This document shows, in pieces, positions 42,366 to 51,497 of a stretch of 64,000 nucleotides of DNA (its first letter is position 1; each line of letters opens with the position of its first letter). A program made the position numbers and the translations under genes. The notes beneath the pieces were generated by a model. That model saw only the letters and a program-made list of their open reading frames with translations, had not been told where the DNA came from and did no database searches. Origin of the DNA: an uncultured Collinsella sp. (GTDB lineage Bacteria > Actinomycetota > Coriobacteriia > Coriobacteriales > Coriobacteriaceae); contig CATXID010000002.1 of the NCBI GenBank assembly GCA_958369225.1, positions 1 through 64,000 on the forward strand, read 5' to 3'.

Positions 42366-44138
42366 TTAGAGCGCCTCCTCATCGAGCGGAGCGGCCATGG
42401 TGCCCTCGCCCGCAAGCGGCGACTTGTCGCGCCAGACGTTCTCGAACTGCTCCTTGTCGAGCACGTGGTCGCGCTTGGCGGCGACATCGGTCACCGTTAC
42501 GCGGTCGGTGCAGGAGTAGCACGGGTCGAGCGAGCCGACGATCAGCGCCGCGTCGCCCACGGTGTTGCCGCGGAACATGTAGCGCAGGACCGGCCAGTTG
42601 CTGTACGTGGCGGCCTTGGCGCGCCAGCGGTAGCACTTCTGGTTATTGCCGAGCATGGCCCAGTGCACGTCCTCGCCGCGCGGAGCCTCGGTGGCGCCGA
42701 TGGCGTACTTGTGCGGGGTGTACTCCCAATCCGTGGTGAGGATGGGGCCCGACGGGCAGTTCTCGAGCATGGTCTCGATCATGTCGATCGAATCGTAGAC
42801 CTCCTGGATACGCACGGCGGTACGGCCGAAGGCGTCGCAGGTGTCGGCCGTGGCGGCATGCATCTTCATGACGTCCGGATCGGCGTAGCCGTCGAAGGGA
42901 TGGTCGAAGCGCACGTCGCGGGCATAGCCCGAACCACGCATGAGCGGGCCGACCGGCGAAAAGTCGCGGGCGATCTTACGGTCGAGAATGCCGATGCCGC
43001 TCGTGCGCTCAATAAAGTTGGGCGTGGAGAGCAAAACGTCGACGAGCTCCTGGACCTCGGAGCGCAGCTGGTGGATGGTCGTGAGCGTGGAGAGTTTCTG
43101 CTCGGCCAAAATGTCGCGACGCACGCCACCGATCACATTGAGGCCGTAGGTCTTGCGGTGGCCGGAGAGTTTCTCGGCCAGGTCCATGGACTTCTCGCGA
43201 ACGCGGAAGAACTGCTGGAAGCCGGAATCGAAGCCGGTGTAGTGCGATGCGAGGCCAATGTTGAGCAGGTGCGAGTGCAGGCGCTCGACCTCGAGCATGA
43301 TGGCGCGGATGTACTGCGCGCGCGGCGGGACGTGAATGCCCTGGGCGCGCTCGACAGCCTCGGCGTAGGCCACCGAGTGGGCGCAGCCGCAGATACCGCA
43401 GATACGGTCGGCAAGGAACGTCACGGCATCATAGTTCAGGCGCGTCTCGGCGACCTTCTCCATACCGCGATGCACGTAGAACAGGCGGTAGTCGGCATCG
43501 ACGATCGTCTCGCCCTCCACGAACAGGCGGAAGTGGCCGGGCTCGTCGGAGGTGATGTGCAGCGGTCCCATGGGGACGAGCGTAGTCTCCTTGCCCTTGG
43601 TGTCGGCCAGGAATTCGTAGTTTTCCATGTCGCTCGCGGGGGCGGGGCGGAAACGGTAATCCATCGAATCCTTGCGCAACGGGTACAGCCCGCTGGGCCA
43701 ATCGTCGGGAAGCACCAGGCGACGGCGGTCGGGCAGACCCTCGGGAATCAGGCCAAACATATCGCGCAGCTCGCGCTCGCCCCACACGCAGGCGGGGACG
43801 AACGGCGTCACGGACGGGAACGTCATCTTGGCGGGGTCGACCTCGGCACGCACGGTAACCCAGCCGGGGTCCTCCCCCTCCATGGAGATGACGTAGTACA
43901 CGGCGTAACGGCCGCACAGGCTGCGCTCGTCGTTGCCGACAATCACAGGAATCCAGCCGTAGCGCTCGTAATACAGGTAGTGGACGGCCTCGGGCAGACG
44001 GTCCAGCTTGACGGTGATCGTCAGCTGGTCCTCGCACTGCCATTCGACCTTCTCGATAGCGCCCGGCACTGCAGCGCGCAGGGCCTCGACGTGGCTTTCG
44101 CAGCGACGAGCGTAGTCCTTCTTTTCAGGTTCTGCCAT
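42366..44138 (-). CDS. hycE: Formate hydrogenlyase large subunit, HycE-like [NiFe] hydrogenase
   Basis: A 590-residue group 4 [NiFe] hydrogenase catalytic subunit, a fusion of a NuoC-like part (residues 1-165, with WGERELRDMFGL) and a NuoD-like part. Nickel ligands are C247 and C250 (RICGICG) and C540 and C543 (DPCYSCTDR). The chain continues 45 residues past R545, the predicted HycI cleavage point. It reduces protons to H2 in complex with HycF, HycG and the membrane subunits. ATG 44138 follows AGGTG. Confidence 0.95.
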   Translation of the reverse strand: MAEPEKKDYARRCESHVEALRAAVPGAIEKVEWQCEDQLTITVKLDRLPEAVHYLYYERYGWIPVIVGNDERSLCGRYAVYYVISMEGEDPGWVTVRAEVDPAKMTFPSVTPFVPACVWGERELRDMFGLIPEGLPDRRRLVLPDDWPSGLYPLRKDSMDYRFRPAPASDMENYEFLADTKGKETTLVPMGPLHITSDEPGHFRLFVEGETIVDADYRLFYVHRGMEKVAETRLNYDAVTFLADRICGICGCAHSVAYAEAVERAQGIHVPPRAQYIRAIMLEVERLHSHLLNIGLASHYTGFDSGFQQFFRVREKSMDLAEKLSGHRKTYGLNVIGGVRRDILAEQKLSTLTTIHQLRSEVQELVDVLLSTPNFIERTSGIGILDRKIARDFSPVGPLMRGSGYARDVRFDHPFDGYADPDVMKMHAATADTCDAFGRTAVRIQEVYDSIDMIETMLENCPSGPILTTDWEYTPHKYAIGATEAPRGEDVHWAMLGNNQKCYRWRAKAATYSNWPVLRYMFRGNTVGDAALIVGSLDPCYSCTDRVTVTDVAAKRDHVLDKEQFENVWRDKSPLAGEGTMAAPLDEEAL

Positions 44139-44142
44139 GGTG

Positions 44143-45708
44143 CTAATTCACCTCACTTGTCTTGGTCTGGGAACTGAACACCATGCGGTAGAGAGGGGCC
44201 TCGTGGAGCTCTTCGACGCTCTGGTTCAAAACGACGGACGTTGCATCCTCGACGCCGCTCGTGATGGCGACCGGGGTGGCGATACCGAACCACATGACCA
44301 CGATCGCGAGGGCGATCTCGGGGATGATCATGAGGGCGGGCACCTCGTGGCGCTTCATGCCCTCGGGTGCCTTGCCGAAGATGGACTTGAGCGCGATGCC
44401 GGTAAGGGCGAAGTACACGCCGGTGAGGCCGATGGCCACGAGCACGACCACCCAGATGGGACCGGACTGAACGCCGGCCACGAAGGTGAGGAACTCGGAG
44501 ATGAACAGGGCGAACGGCGGGAAGGCGGCGAGCGCGAGCAGGGCGATGATGGTGAGCGCTGCCGTGACGGGAGCGATCTCGACGACGCCCTTGATCTTGT
44601 TCAGGTCGCGGGTGTGGTAGATGTGCTGGATGTTACCGGCCATGCAGAAGGCTAGCGCCTTCGTGAAGCCGTGGAAGATGCAGTGCAGCAGGCAGGCGGC
44701 GATACCGAGCGGGCCACCGATACCCAGGCACAGCGCGACCACGCCGACGTTGTCGACGGAGGAGTACGCGAAGCGGCGCTTGATATCGTCCTGCTTGAAG
44801 ATGCACAGGGCAGCCACCAGGATGGACAGCGTGCCCAGGATGAGCAGGAGCGTTCGCGGATAGGTGTCGCCCACCGTGATGATGGACAGGGAGTAGAAGC
44901 GGATGATCACCAGCATGGCGCACTTGAGCAGCACGCCCGAGAGCAGCGCGGAGACCGGGCTCGGAGCCTGGGAGTGCGCGTCGGGCAGCCAGGTGTGCAT
45001 GGGGAACAGGCCCGCCTTGGTGCCGAAGCCGATGACGATGAACGCGAACGCGAGGCGCACGAGCATCGGGTCGAACTGGTCGGCGTAGGGCATGATGGAG
45101 GTGAGGAAGGCGGCCTCATGCGCGTTGGGCATGATATCGGCGGCGTTCGCGTAGATGAGCAGCGTGCCGAACAGGCCGAAGGCCACACCGGCGGTGCAGA
45201 CCATCGCGTACTTCCAAGACGCCTCGAGCGCCTGCTTGTTCTTGTAGATGCCCACGAGGAACACGGTCGACAGCGTAGTGGCCTCGACCGCCGCCCAGGT
45301 GAGGATGATGTTGTTGGACAGGCAGGCGAGCAGCATCGTGAAGACGAACAGGCTGAACAGCGCGTAGTACTGCTTGGTGCGCTCGGCCGGCATGGTCTTC
45401 TCCTCGATATCGATCTTGATATAGGAGATGGAGTACACGCCGGTGATGAACCCGATGATGCCTACCAGAAGGACGAAGATCGACGAGAGCGAATCGAGAT
45501 GGAGCCACAGGCCCAAAGCGTCGATATTCTGCCCGCTCGAGAGCATGGTTCCCGCGGTGACGACCGAAAGGACAAGGGTCGCCGCGACGGAGATGGTGTT
45601 GAGCCCCGCGAAGACGTTGTAGGACGTCGTCTTGGGGAGCGCAGCCATAATCAGGGAGAACACGAGAGGACAAGCGAGCAGGGCGACCGTCAGCATTGAA
45701 ACATCCAT
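44143..45708 (-). CDS. hyfF: Proton-channel membrane subunit, HyfF-like
   Basis: A 521-residue antiporter-like subunit (NuoN/MrpD family) with about 14 membrane helices. LTWAAVEATTLSTVFLV has the conserved glutamate of helix 5. GFGTKAGLFPMHTWLPDAHSQAPSPVSALLSG has the helix 7/8 lysine and histidine and is diagnostic. It probably couples H2 evolution to ion translocation. It lies five bases upstream of hycE. Confidence 0.9.
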   Translation of the reverse strand: MDVSMLTVALLACPLVFSLIMAALPKTTSYNVFAGLNTISVAATLVLSVVTAGTMLSSGQNIDALGLWLHLDSLSSIFVLLVGIIGFITGVYSISYIKIDIEEKTMPAERTKQYYALFSLFVFTMLLACLSNNIILTWAAVEATTLSTVFLVGIYKNKQALEASWKYAMVCTAGVAFGLFGTLLIYANAADIMPNAHEAAFLTSIMPYADQFDPMLVRLAFAFIVIGFGTKAGLFPMHTWLPDAHSQAPSPVSALLSGVLLKCAMLVIIRFYSLSIITVGDTYPRTLLLILGTLSILVAALCIFKQDDIKRRFAYSSVDNVGVVALCLGIGGPLGIAACLLHCIFHGFTKALAFCMAGNIQHIYHTRDLNKIKGVVEIAPVTAALTIIALLALAAFPPFALFISEFLTFVAGVQSGPIWVVVLVAIGLTGVYFALTGIALKSIFGKAPEGMKRHEVPALMIIPEIALAIVVMWFGIATPVAITSGVEDATSVVLNQSVEELHEAPLYRMVFSSQTKTSEVN

Positions 45709-45711
45709 GGC

Positions 45712-46365
45712 CTACCCCTTCAATTCGGTCAGGTCGTGGGAGTCGAGCGACTTGGTGTCGTTCCAAATCCTCACGACGACGGCGGACATGATGATGACGG
45801 CGAAGATGGCGTCGGTGGCGATGCCGATCTCGATGATCTCGGGGGCCGTGGGCGCGAGCAGAGCGAGCGTCACGTGGCTACCGTTCTCCATAAGGCAGTA
45901 CCCGAAGATCTGCTTGAGGATGTTGCGCTGGGAGATGATGCACGTGAGGCCGACGAAGAAGTGCGCGAAGCTGATGGCGAGGGCCGGAGTGGCCACCTCG
46001 GCGGTGGGCAGGCTCAGGCGCGTGACCACCGCGAAGCAGACGGCCACCTCCAGACCGGTGAGGATGATGGTCCAGGCCGGCTTGATGGAGGAGGTCAGCG
46101 TGCTATCGGCAGGCGAACCCATCTTCTTGTAGGCACGGTTGAGAATGAACGGAACGAGGATCACCTTGGTGACGAAGGCCGACGCGGCCCACATGAGAAG
46201 CTCGGTGGCACCGGTGGTGAGGCCCAGGGTGAGCAGCACGCCCACCAGGACAACCGACTGGATCGCGTACCACTTGATGGCGGACGGGATGGTCTTCGAG
46301 ACGACCACCATGGTGGAGGTCACGATCAGAAGACCGCCCAGGATATTGACTAACGAATAACCCAT
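45712..46365 (-). CDS. hyfE: Hydrogenase-4 membrane subunit, HyfE-like
   Basis: A 217-residue membrane protein with about seven helices and a NuoK-like C-terminal part (ISQRNILKQIFGYCLMENGSH with the conserved glutamate, then IGIATDAIFAVIIMSAVV). HyfE-type subunits occur in the larger hydrogenase-4 complexes and in group 4 hydrogenases of this architecture. ATG 46365 has AGGAGG. Confidence 0.88.
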   Translation of the reverse strand: MGYSLVNILGGLLIVTSTMVVVSKTIPSAIKWYAIQSVVLVGVLLTLGLTTGATELLMWAASAFVTKVILVPFILNRAYKKMGSPADSTLTSSIKPAWTIILTGLEVAVCFAVVTRLSLPTAEVATPALAISFAHFFVGLTCIISQRNILKQIFGYCLMENGSHVTLALLAPTAPEIIEIGIATDAIFAVIIMSAVVVRIWNDTKSLDSHDLTELKG

Positions 46366-46375
46366 GTCCTACCTC

Positions 46376-47833
46376 CTAACCCATCCAACTAGAGGACAGA
46401 GGACCGGCGACGACGACCATGATCATGAGGACGACGAACACGAACGCCATGGCGCGCGGAAGGGGCTGGCCGGCGGCCACGGTCTCGCTCGGCTCACCGG
46501 GCAGGACCTTACCCATCCAACGCAGGAACCATGCGAAGGTGGCGACGGTCTCGACGACCATGACGCACACGAGGACAAAGATGACCGTGTTGGTAGCACC
46601 AACCGCGAAGCCACCGGAAATGATCTGGAACTTGGAAAAGAACGTGCTCATGGGGGGCACGCCGGCGATAGCGGTCGCGGCGACCGCAAAGCCCACGCCC
46701 GTGACCGGGTACTTCTTCATGAGGCCCTGGATCTTGGGCAGCATACGGGTTCCCAGCGTGAAGCTGAGAGAGCCAGCGATGAGGAAGAACAGGGTCTTGG
46801 TGAACGCGTGGTTGAAGATGTGCTCGACGGCGCCGTTAAACGCCATCTGGCTTCCGAACACGGAGAGGCCCAGGCCAAAGAACACGTAGGCGAGCTGCGC
46901 GATCGTCGAGAAGGCGAGCAGGCGCTTCATATCCTTCTGGGGCAGGTACATGAGGAAGCCGAAGAGCATGGTCACGACGGCGTCGATGATGGCGACCCAA
47001 CCGACGATCTCGGGGATATCGCCGGCGCTCGCAAGAGCGCGGGCGAACACGCACACGCCGACCTTAACCATGGACGCGCCATGAAGGTAGGCGGAAACGG
47101 GCGTGGGGGCCTCCATTGCGGAGGGCAGCCACATGTAGAGCGGGAACTGGGCGGACTTGGCCCAAGCAGCGAACAGGATGAGCAGCAGCACGACGGTCTT
47201 CATACCGGAATCGAGCTGGGAGATCGCGCTCAGCGCGAACGTGCCGGTTCCGGCGAACAGGAAGGCCGCGCCGATGTAGAGTCCCAGAGCGCCGATATGG
47301 GTGATGATGAGCGCCTTCATACCGGCCTTCTTGGCCGTGGGCGTCATGTAGTAGCTGATGAGGCCCCAGGAGCACACACCGGTGATCTCGAAGAAAACGA
47401 GCTGGCCGACGATGGTGGAGCTGTAGGCGAGACCGGCCATGGCGCCGATGAACGTGGAGAAGTACACGTAGAAGCGACGACGGGGCGCGTCGGGATGCTC
47501 CTTATTCTTATCGCTCATGTACGGGAACGAATAGATGACGACGAGCAGGCCGATAGCGACGAACGCGGGTGCGAGCAGCGTGCTCATCCGGTCGAATATG
47601 AAGCCCATGACCAAGGTCTGGCCCATACTCGCCCAGGTTACATCGACCGCGTTCATGCCGTTTCCGGCAAACGTCGCGGCCAAGCCAACGGAAGCGACCG
47701 TGGCGATGCCGCCGGCAAAGGCGCAGATCCATTTAGCGTAGGGACGCGGCAGCATGACGATGAGCAGGGAGCCCAGCATGGGGACGGCGATCGCCACCAT
47801 GGCAAAGAGGGACAAGCTCGATTCGATTGACAT
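46376..47833 (-). CDS. hyfD: Proton-channel membrane subunit, HyfD-like
   Basis: A 485-residue antiporter-like subunit with about 14 helices. FFEITGVCSWGLISYY contains the helix 5 glutamate, AAWAKSAQFPLYMWLPSAMEAPTPVSAYLHG the helix 7/8 lysine region. The second of three such subunits in the operon, it is the main sign that the complex is hydrogenase-4-like rather than the minimal Hyc type. Confidence 0.9.
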   Translation of the reverse strand: MSIESSLSLFAMVAIAVPMLGSLLIVMLPRPYAKWICAFAGGIATVASVGLAATFAGNGMNAVDVTWASMGQTLVMGFIFDRMSTLLAPAFVAIGLLVVIYSFPYMSDKNKEHPDAPRRRFYVYFSTFIGAMAGLAYSSTIVGQLVFFEITGVCSWGLISYYMTPTAKKAGMKALIITHIGALGLYIGAAFLFAGTGTFALSAISQLDSGMKTVVLLLILFAAWAKSAQFPLYMWLPSAMEAPTPVSAYLHGASMVKVGVCVFARALASAGDIPEIVGWVAIIDAVVTMLFGFLMYLPQKDMKRLLAFSTIAQLAYVFFGLGLSVFGSQMAFNGAVEHIFNHAFTKTLFFLIAGSLSFTLGTRMLPKIQGLMKKYPVTGVGFAVAATAIAGVPPMSTFFSKFQIISGGFAVGATNTVIFVLVCVMVVETVATFAWFLRWMGKVLPGEPSETVAAGQPLPRAMAFVFVVLMIMVVVAGPLSSSWMG

Positions 47834-47849
47834 AGTTTCTCCCTTCTCC

Positions 47850-48773
47850 CTACACGCCTACGACGACGAAGACGAACGCGAGGACCGCGATGCCGACGAC
47901 GGCCCAGGTCTGGTTACCGAGCACCTTGAAGCGCGAACGGGAAACGGAGTTCTCGAGCACGCCGCAGACGACGAAATCGACCAGGCACTTGACGAGGAAG
48001 ACGACGGCGCCCACGAGAGCGGTGACGCCGATGGTCGCGGGCTCTCCCCAGGGGATGAAGATGGAGGTGAACCAAGCGACGACCACGACCTGCTTCATGC
48101 CCATGGCGAGCTTCATCATGGCCAGGGACGGGCCGGAGAGCTCGGCGAGCGGGCCCTCCTGGAGCTCCTGCTCGGCTTCGGCCTGATCGAACGGAAGCTT
48201 GCCGAGCTCCATGTAACAGGCGGCCGCGAAGGCGACGCCGGCGAGGATAACGGCGACGACGCTCGAGACGTTGCCCGTAACGATGTGCTGACCCATGGTC
48301 GCAATGTCCGTGGAGCCGCACACGATGGCGACGGTGAACAGCGCGATGAGCATGGACGGCTCGATGAGCACGCTCATGAGGAGCTCGCGGATACCGCCGA
48401 AGCCCGCGTAGGCGTTGGAGGAATCCACGCCGGACAGCGCGAAGAAGAAGCGGGACAGCGCGAGCGCGTACATGATGGTGATGGCGTCACCAAAGACGGG
48501 CATGGGGCTCTGGAGCGTGAACATGGGCAGGCCCATGGCGAGCATAAACGACACCGCGAGGAACAGCGGCGGCATGATGCGCAGCACGAAGCTCGAGTCG
48601 GAACTCACGGACTCGGGACGCGCCATGAGCTTCGCGAGGTCCCGGTAATCCTGAAGGATGGACGGACCGCGGCGATTGTGCATCTTCGCGCGAATCACAC
48701 GGGCGAGGCCGGAGAAGAAGGGCGCGACCAGCATGACCACGAGGCCCTGCGCCATCGCAAGAACGATGTTCAT
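47850..48773 (-). CDS. hyfC: Membrane anchor subunit, HyfC/HycD-like (NuoH family)
   Basis: A 307-residue NuoH-like protein with eight helices that joins the soluble hydrogenase arm to the membrane arm. RAKMHNRRGPSILQDYRDLAKLM near residue 27 and ELGKLPFDQAEAEQELQEGPLAELSG near residue 195 are family signatures. ATG 48773 is chosen with GAGAGGA upstream; the reading frame is open further upstream but there it only overlaps hyfB. Confidence 0.92.
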   Translation of the reverse strand: MNIVLAMAQGLVVMLVAPFFSGLARVIRAKMHNRRGPSILQDYRDLAKLMARPESVSSDSSFVLRIMPPLFLAVSFMLAMGLPMFTLQSPMPVFGDAITIMYALALSRFFFALSGVDSSNAYAGFGGIRELLMSVLIEPSMLIALFTVAIVCGSTDIATMGQHIVTGNVSSVVAVILAGVAFAAACYMELGKLPFDQAEAEQELQEGPLAELSGPSLAMMKLAMGMKQVVVVAWFTSIFIPWGEPATIGVTALVGAVVFLVKCLVDFVVCGVLENSVSRSRFKVLGNQTWAVVGIAVLAFVFVVVGV

Positions 48774-48790
48774 AATATCCTCTCCCCTCT

Positions 48791-50809
48791 CTAGACCATG
48801 ACCACGGCGAGCACGAGGAAGACCACGAGCGCCGCGACGATGTAGCAGATGTATACGGAGTAGTTGCCGCCCTCGATCTTGGAGGCGAGGCCGGCCAGCT
48901 TGTCGGCACCCTCGCTCGGTGCATCGACCAGGAAACGGTCGGGCAGGGGCTCGACGCCCTGGGCGACACCGGTGAGCTTCTGGAACACGTGCGCGATGGA
49001 CCAGCAGATCTTGGTGCATACCTCGCGCAGGGTGTAGAGCGGGCCCATGAAGAGTTCGACGTCGGACGCGAAGCTCGTGGCGACGACGGGCATGTGCTCG
49101 TTGGGCTCGTAGCCACACGCCCAAGGGTCGGTCTTCTTAGCGGGGGCCTTGGCGCCGAGGCAGGACCTCAGCGCGAACGCGAGGCCGGTGAGGACCACGA
49201 GCGCGATGGCGATCGCGGGGGTGGAGGTGGCGGCACCGGAAATCTCGTTCACGAGAGACACGCCCGAGGTGGCTGTGACGGCGGAGCCGGCAAGCACGCT
49301 CTGGGCGACGTCGCCCAGAACCGGGGCGATGACCGGGGAGCCGATTCCCAGTACCACGCAGATGGCCGCGAGGAGCATCTGCGAGAACAACATCGGAGCC
49401 GGGGACTCCTTGGCGTTCGCGGCCTCCTGGGAACGAGGGCTGCTCGCGAACGAGACGCCGTAGGCCTTCACGAAGCACGTGACGGCCAGGGCACCGGTGA
49501 TGGCGAGGGCGGCCGCGGAGGCGACGGCGAACACCATGACGACCGGGTCGGAGAGCGTCGAGATGTTGAACAGGGACTGGTAGGTGAACCACTCGGAAAC
49601 GAAGCCGTTGAGCGGCGGGATGGCCGAGATGGCAAGGGCACCGATGAGGAAGCAGACGGCCGTGACCGGCATGCGGCGGAACAGACCGCCCATCTTCTCC
49701 ATGTTGCGCGTACCCGTGGCATAGAGCAGGGAGCCCGCGCCGAGGAACAGCTCGCCCTTGAACATGGCGTGGTTGAGCGTGTGGTAGAGGGCGGCCATGA
49801 GCGCGATCGTCGCGATGACGTCGTTGCCCAGGGCGCGCGCCGTCATGGACGCGCCGACACCGAGCAAGATGATGCCGATGTTCTCGACGGAGTGATAGGC
49901 AAGCAGGCGCTTGATGTCGTGCTCGTGGAGGGCGTAGACGACACCCAGGACCGACGAGATGGATCCGAAGACCAGGACCATGAGGCCCCACCAGAGCTGG
50001 ACGCCCGAACCCGCGAGCAGGTCGAGACCGACCTTGAGGATTCCCAGGATGCCGATCTTGATCATGCCGCCGGACATGAGGGCGGACACGTTGGACGGCG
50101 CCTCGGGGTGCGCCTGGGGCAGCCAGGAGTGCAGCGGAATGATACCGGCCTTCGCGCCAAATCCGAAGAACGCGAGGACGAAGCACGCGGAGGAGACGGT
50201 GGGTCCAAAGTCATGCGTACGGAAATCACTGAAGCTGAAGGAACCGCCCACGCCGTTGGTCATGAGCAGGAAGCTCGCCATGATGAGAACGAAGCCCACG
50301 TGCGCGATCACAAAGTAGAGCCAACCGCCATGGATGGAGTTCTCGTTCTCCTCGATCACGACCAGGAAGTACGAGGTCAGCGACATGAGCTCAAAGGCGA
50401 CCAGGAACCAGAACACGTTGTCGGCGGTGATGACGAGCATCATCGAGGCGACGAAGGTGTTCATGAAGAAGCCGGCGCGCCCGACCTTGCCCGGGTACTC
50501 GTCGAAGTAGGACAGACCGTAGATGAAGCCCGCAAAGGCGAGAATCGAGATGAGGACCACGATCAGGCCCGCAAGGCCGTTGAGCAAGAGCTCGAGACGG
50601 GCGAACGGGAAGAAGAAGACCGTGTTGAGGGACGAAACGTCGCCAAGCACGGCCTCGAGGCCCGCGATGAACGACAGCACGGCCGCGACGGCGCCGATCA
50701 GGCAGCCGGCGGTCTTGGCGGCGTTGTCGGCCTTAATCAGCAGAACCGAGGCGAGCGCACCGATGCACGAGACGGCAAGCGATGCGATAAACAGCGTCAT
50801 GCTATCCAT
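48791..50809 (-). CDS. hyfB: Proton-channel membrane subunit, HyfB/HycC-like
   Basis: A 672-residue NuoL-type antiporter-like protein with about 16 helices. FWFLVAFELMSLTSYFLVV has the helix 5 glutamate, GFGAKAGIIPLHSWLPQAHPEAPSNVSALMSG the signature lysine/histidine segment. The long C-terminal part includes a GSPVIAP region and a final lone helix, as in HyfB. It overlaps the ferredoxin gene upstream by eight bases. Confidence 0.92.
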   Translation of the reverse strand: MDSMTLFIASLAVSCIGALASVLLIKADNAAKTAGCLIGAVAAVLSFIAGLEAVLGDVSSLNTVFFFPFARLELLLNGLAGLIVVLISILAFAGFIYGLSYFDEYPGKVGRAGFFMNTFVASMMLVITADNVFWFLVAFELMSLTSYFLVVIEENENSIHGGWLYFVIAHVGFVLIMASFLLMTNGVGGSFSFSDFRTHDFGPTVSSACFVLAFFGFGAKAGIIPLHSWLPQAHPEAPSNVSALMSGGMIKIGILGILKVGLDLLAGSGVQLWWGLMVLVFGSISSVLGVVYALHEHDIKRLLAYHSVENIGIILLGVGASMTARALGNDVIATIALMAALYHTLNHAMFKGELFLGAGSLLYATGTRNMEKMGGLFRRMPVTAVCFLIGALAISAIPPLNGFVSEWFTYQSLFNISTLSDPVVMVFAVASAAALAITGALAVTCFVKAYGVSFASSPRSQEAANAKESPAPMLFSQMLLAAICVVLGIGSPVIAPVLGDVAQSVLAGSAVTATSGVSLVNEISGAATSTPAIAIALVVLTGLAFALRSCLGAKAPAKKTDPWACGYEPNEHMPVVATSFASDVELFMGPLYTLREVCTKICWSIAHVFQKLTGVAQGVEPLPDRFLVDAPSEGADKLAGLASKIEGGNYSVYICYIVAALVVFLVLAVVMV

Positions 50810-51419
50810 TGTTTACGCTCCCTTCTGCTTTCTCGGACAGGCCCTGGGACACAGCGGTAGCGTCGACGGCCGGACCGTTTTCGATCGAACGCAGGCGCTT
50901 GGCCTCGTCGAGCTCGCGATCGGCCGCGCCGCCCATGACGGTCAGCGCCTTGGTGGGGCACGCCGCCACACAATGAGGGCCGTCCGGATCGAAGGCGCAC
51001 AGGTCGCACTTCACAGCGCAGGTGTACTGGCCGGGAGCCCACGTAAGCAGGCTGCTCAGGGACTTAGGATACGAAGGCGTCGGGTCGCACATGCCTGCGA
51101 CACCGGCGATAGACGTGCCATCGGGATGGATGGCTCCGAAGGGGCACGCGATGGCGCACAGCCTGCACCCGATGCACTCCTGCTCCTTGACGTGGATGCG
51201 ATCGCCATCGTGCTCGATGGCATTCACCGGGCAAACCTCGGCGCAGGGGGCACCCTCGCAATGGTGGCAGGCAAGGGCGGCCGAAATACCGCCGGTCTTC
51301 ACAAGCGCCAGGCGCGGCGTATCCTGAAGACCCTGCATCCGGTGGGCGTCGGCACAGGCGGACTGACATGTTCCGCAGCCGATGCACCTCTCCGGGTTGA
51401 TGTCGATGAAGCGGTTCAT
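50802..51419 (-). CDS. hyfA: 4Fe-4S electron-transfer subunit, HyfA/HycB-like
   Basis: A 205-residue protein with four 4Fe-4S clusters arranged as in HycB/HyfA: CIGCGTCQSACADAH, CHHCEGAPCAEVCP, CIGCRLCAIACPFGA and CDLCAFDPDGPHCVAACP. It should take electrons from FdhF and pass them to HycF/HycG. ATG 51419 follows AAGGAAG. A paralog heads the operon at 54.3 kb. Confidence 0.9.
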   Translation of the reverse strand: MNRFIDINPERCIGCGTCQSACADAHRMQGLQDTPRLALVKTGGISAALACHHCEGAPCAEVCPVNAIEHDGDRIHVKEQECIGCRLCAIACPFGAIHPDGTSIAGVAGMCDPTPSYPKSLSSLLTWAPGQYTCAVKCDLCAFDPDGPHCVAACPTKALTVMGGAADRELDEAKRLRSIENGPAVDATAVSQGLSEKAEGSVNNG

Positions 51420-51441
51420 CCCCACTTCCTTTCAAAATAAC

Positions 51442-51476
51442 GGGCCGGGCTCCCGAACGTACGGGACGCCCGGCCC
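51442..51476 (-). terminator. Intercistronic hairpin between fdhF and hyfA
   Basis: GGGCCGGGC pairs with GCCCGGCCC around 17 nt. The downstream tract (GTTATTTTG) is not a full T-run, so it probably attenuates or stabilises transcripts rather than ending the operon. Confidence 0.5.
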
Positions 51477-51497
51477 AAAAAGCCAACGAGAACGGGA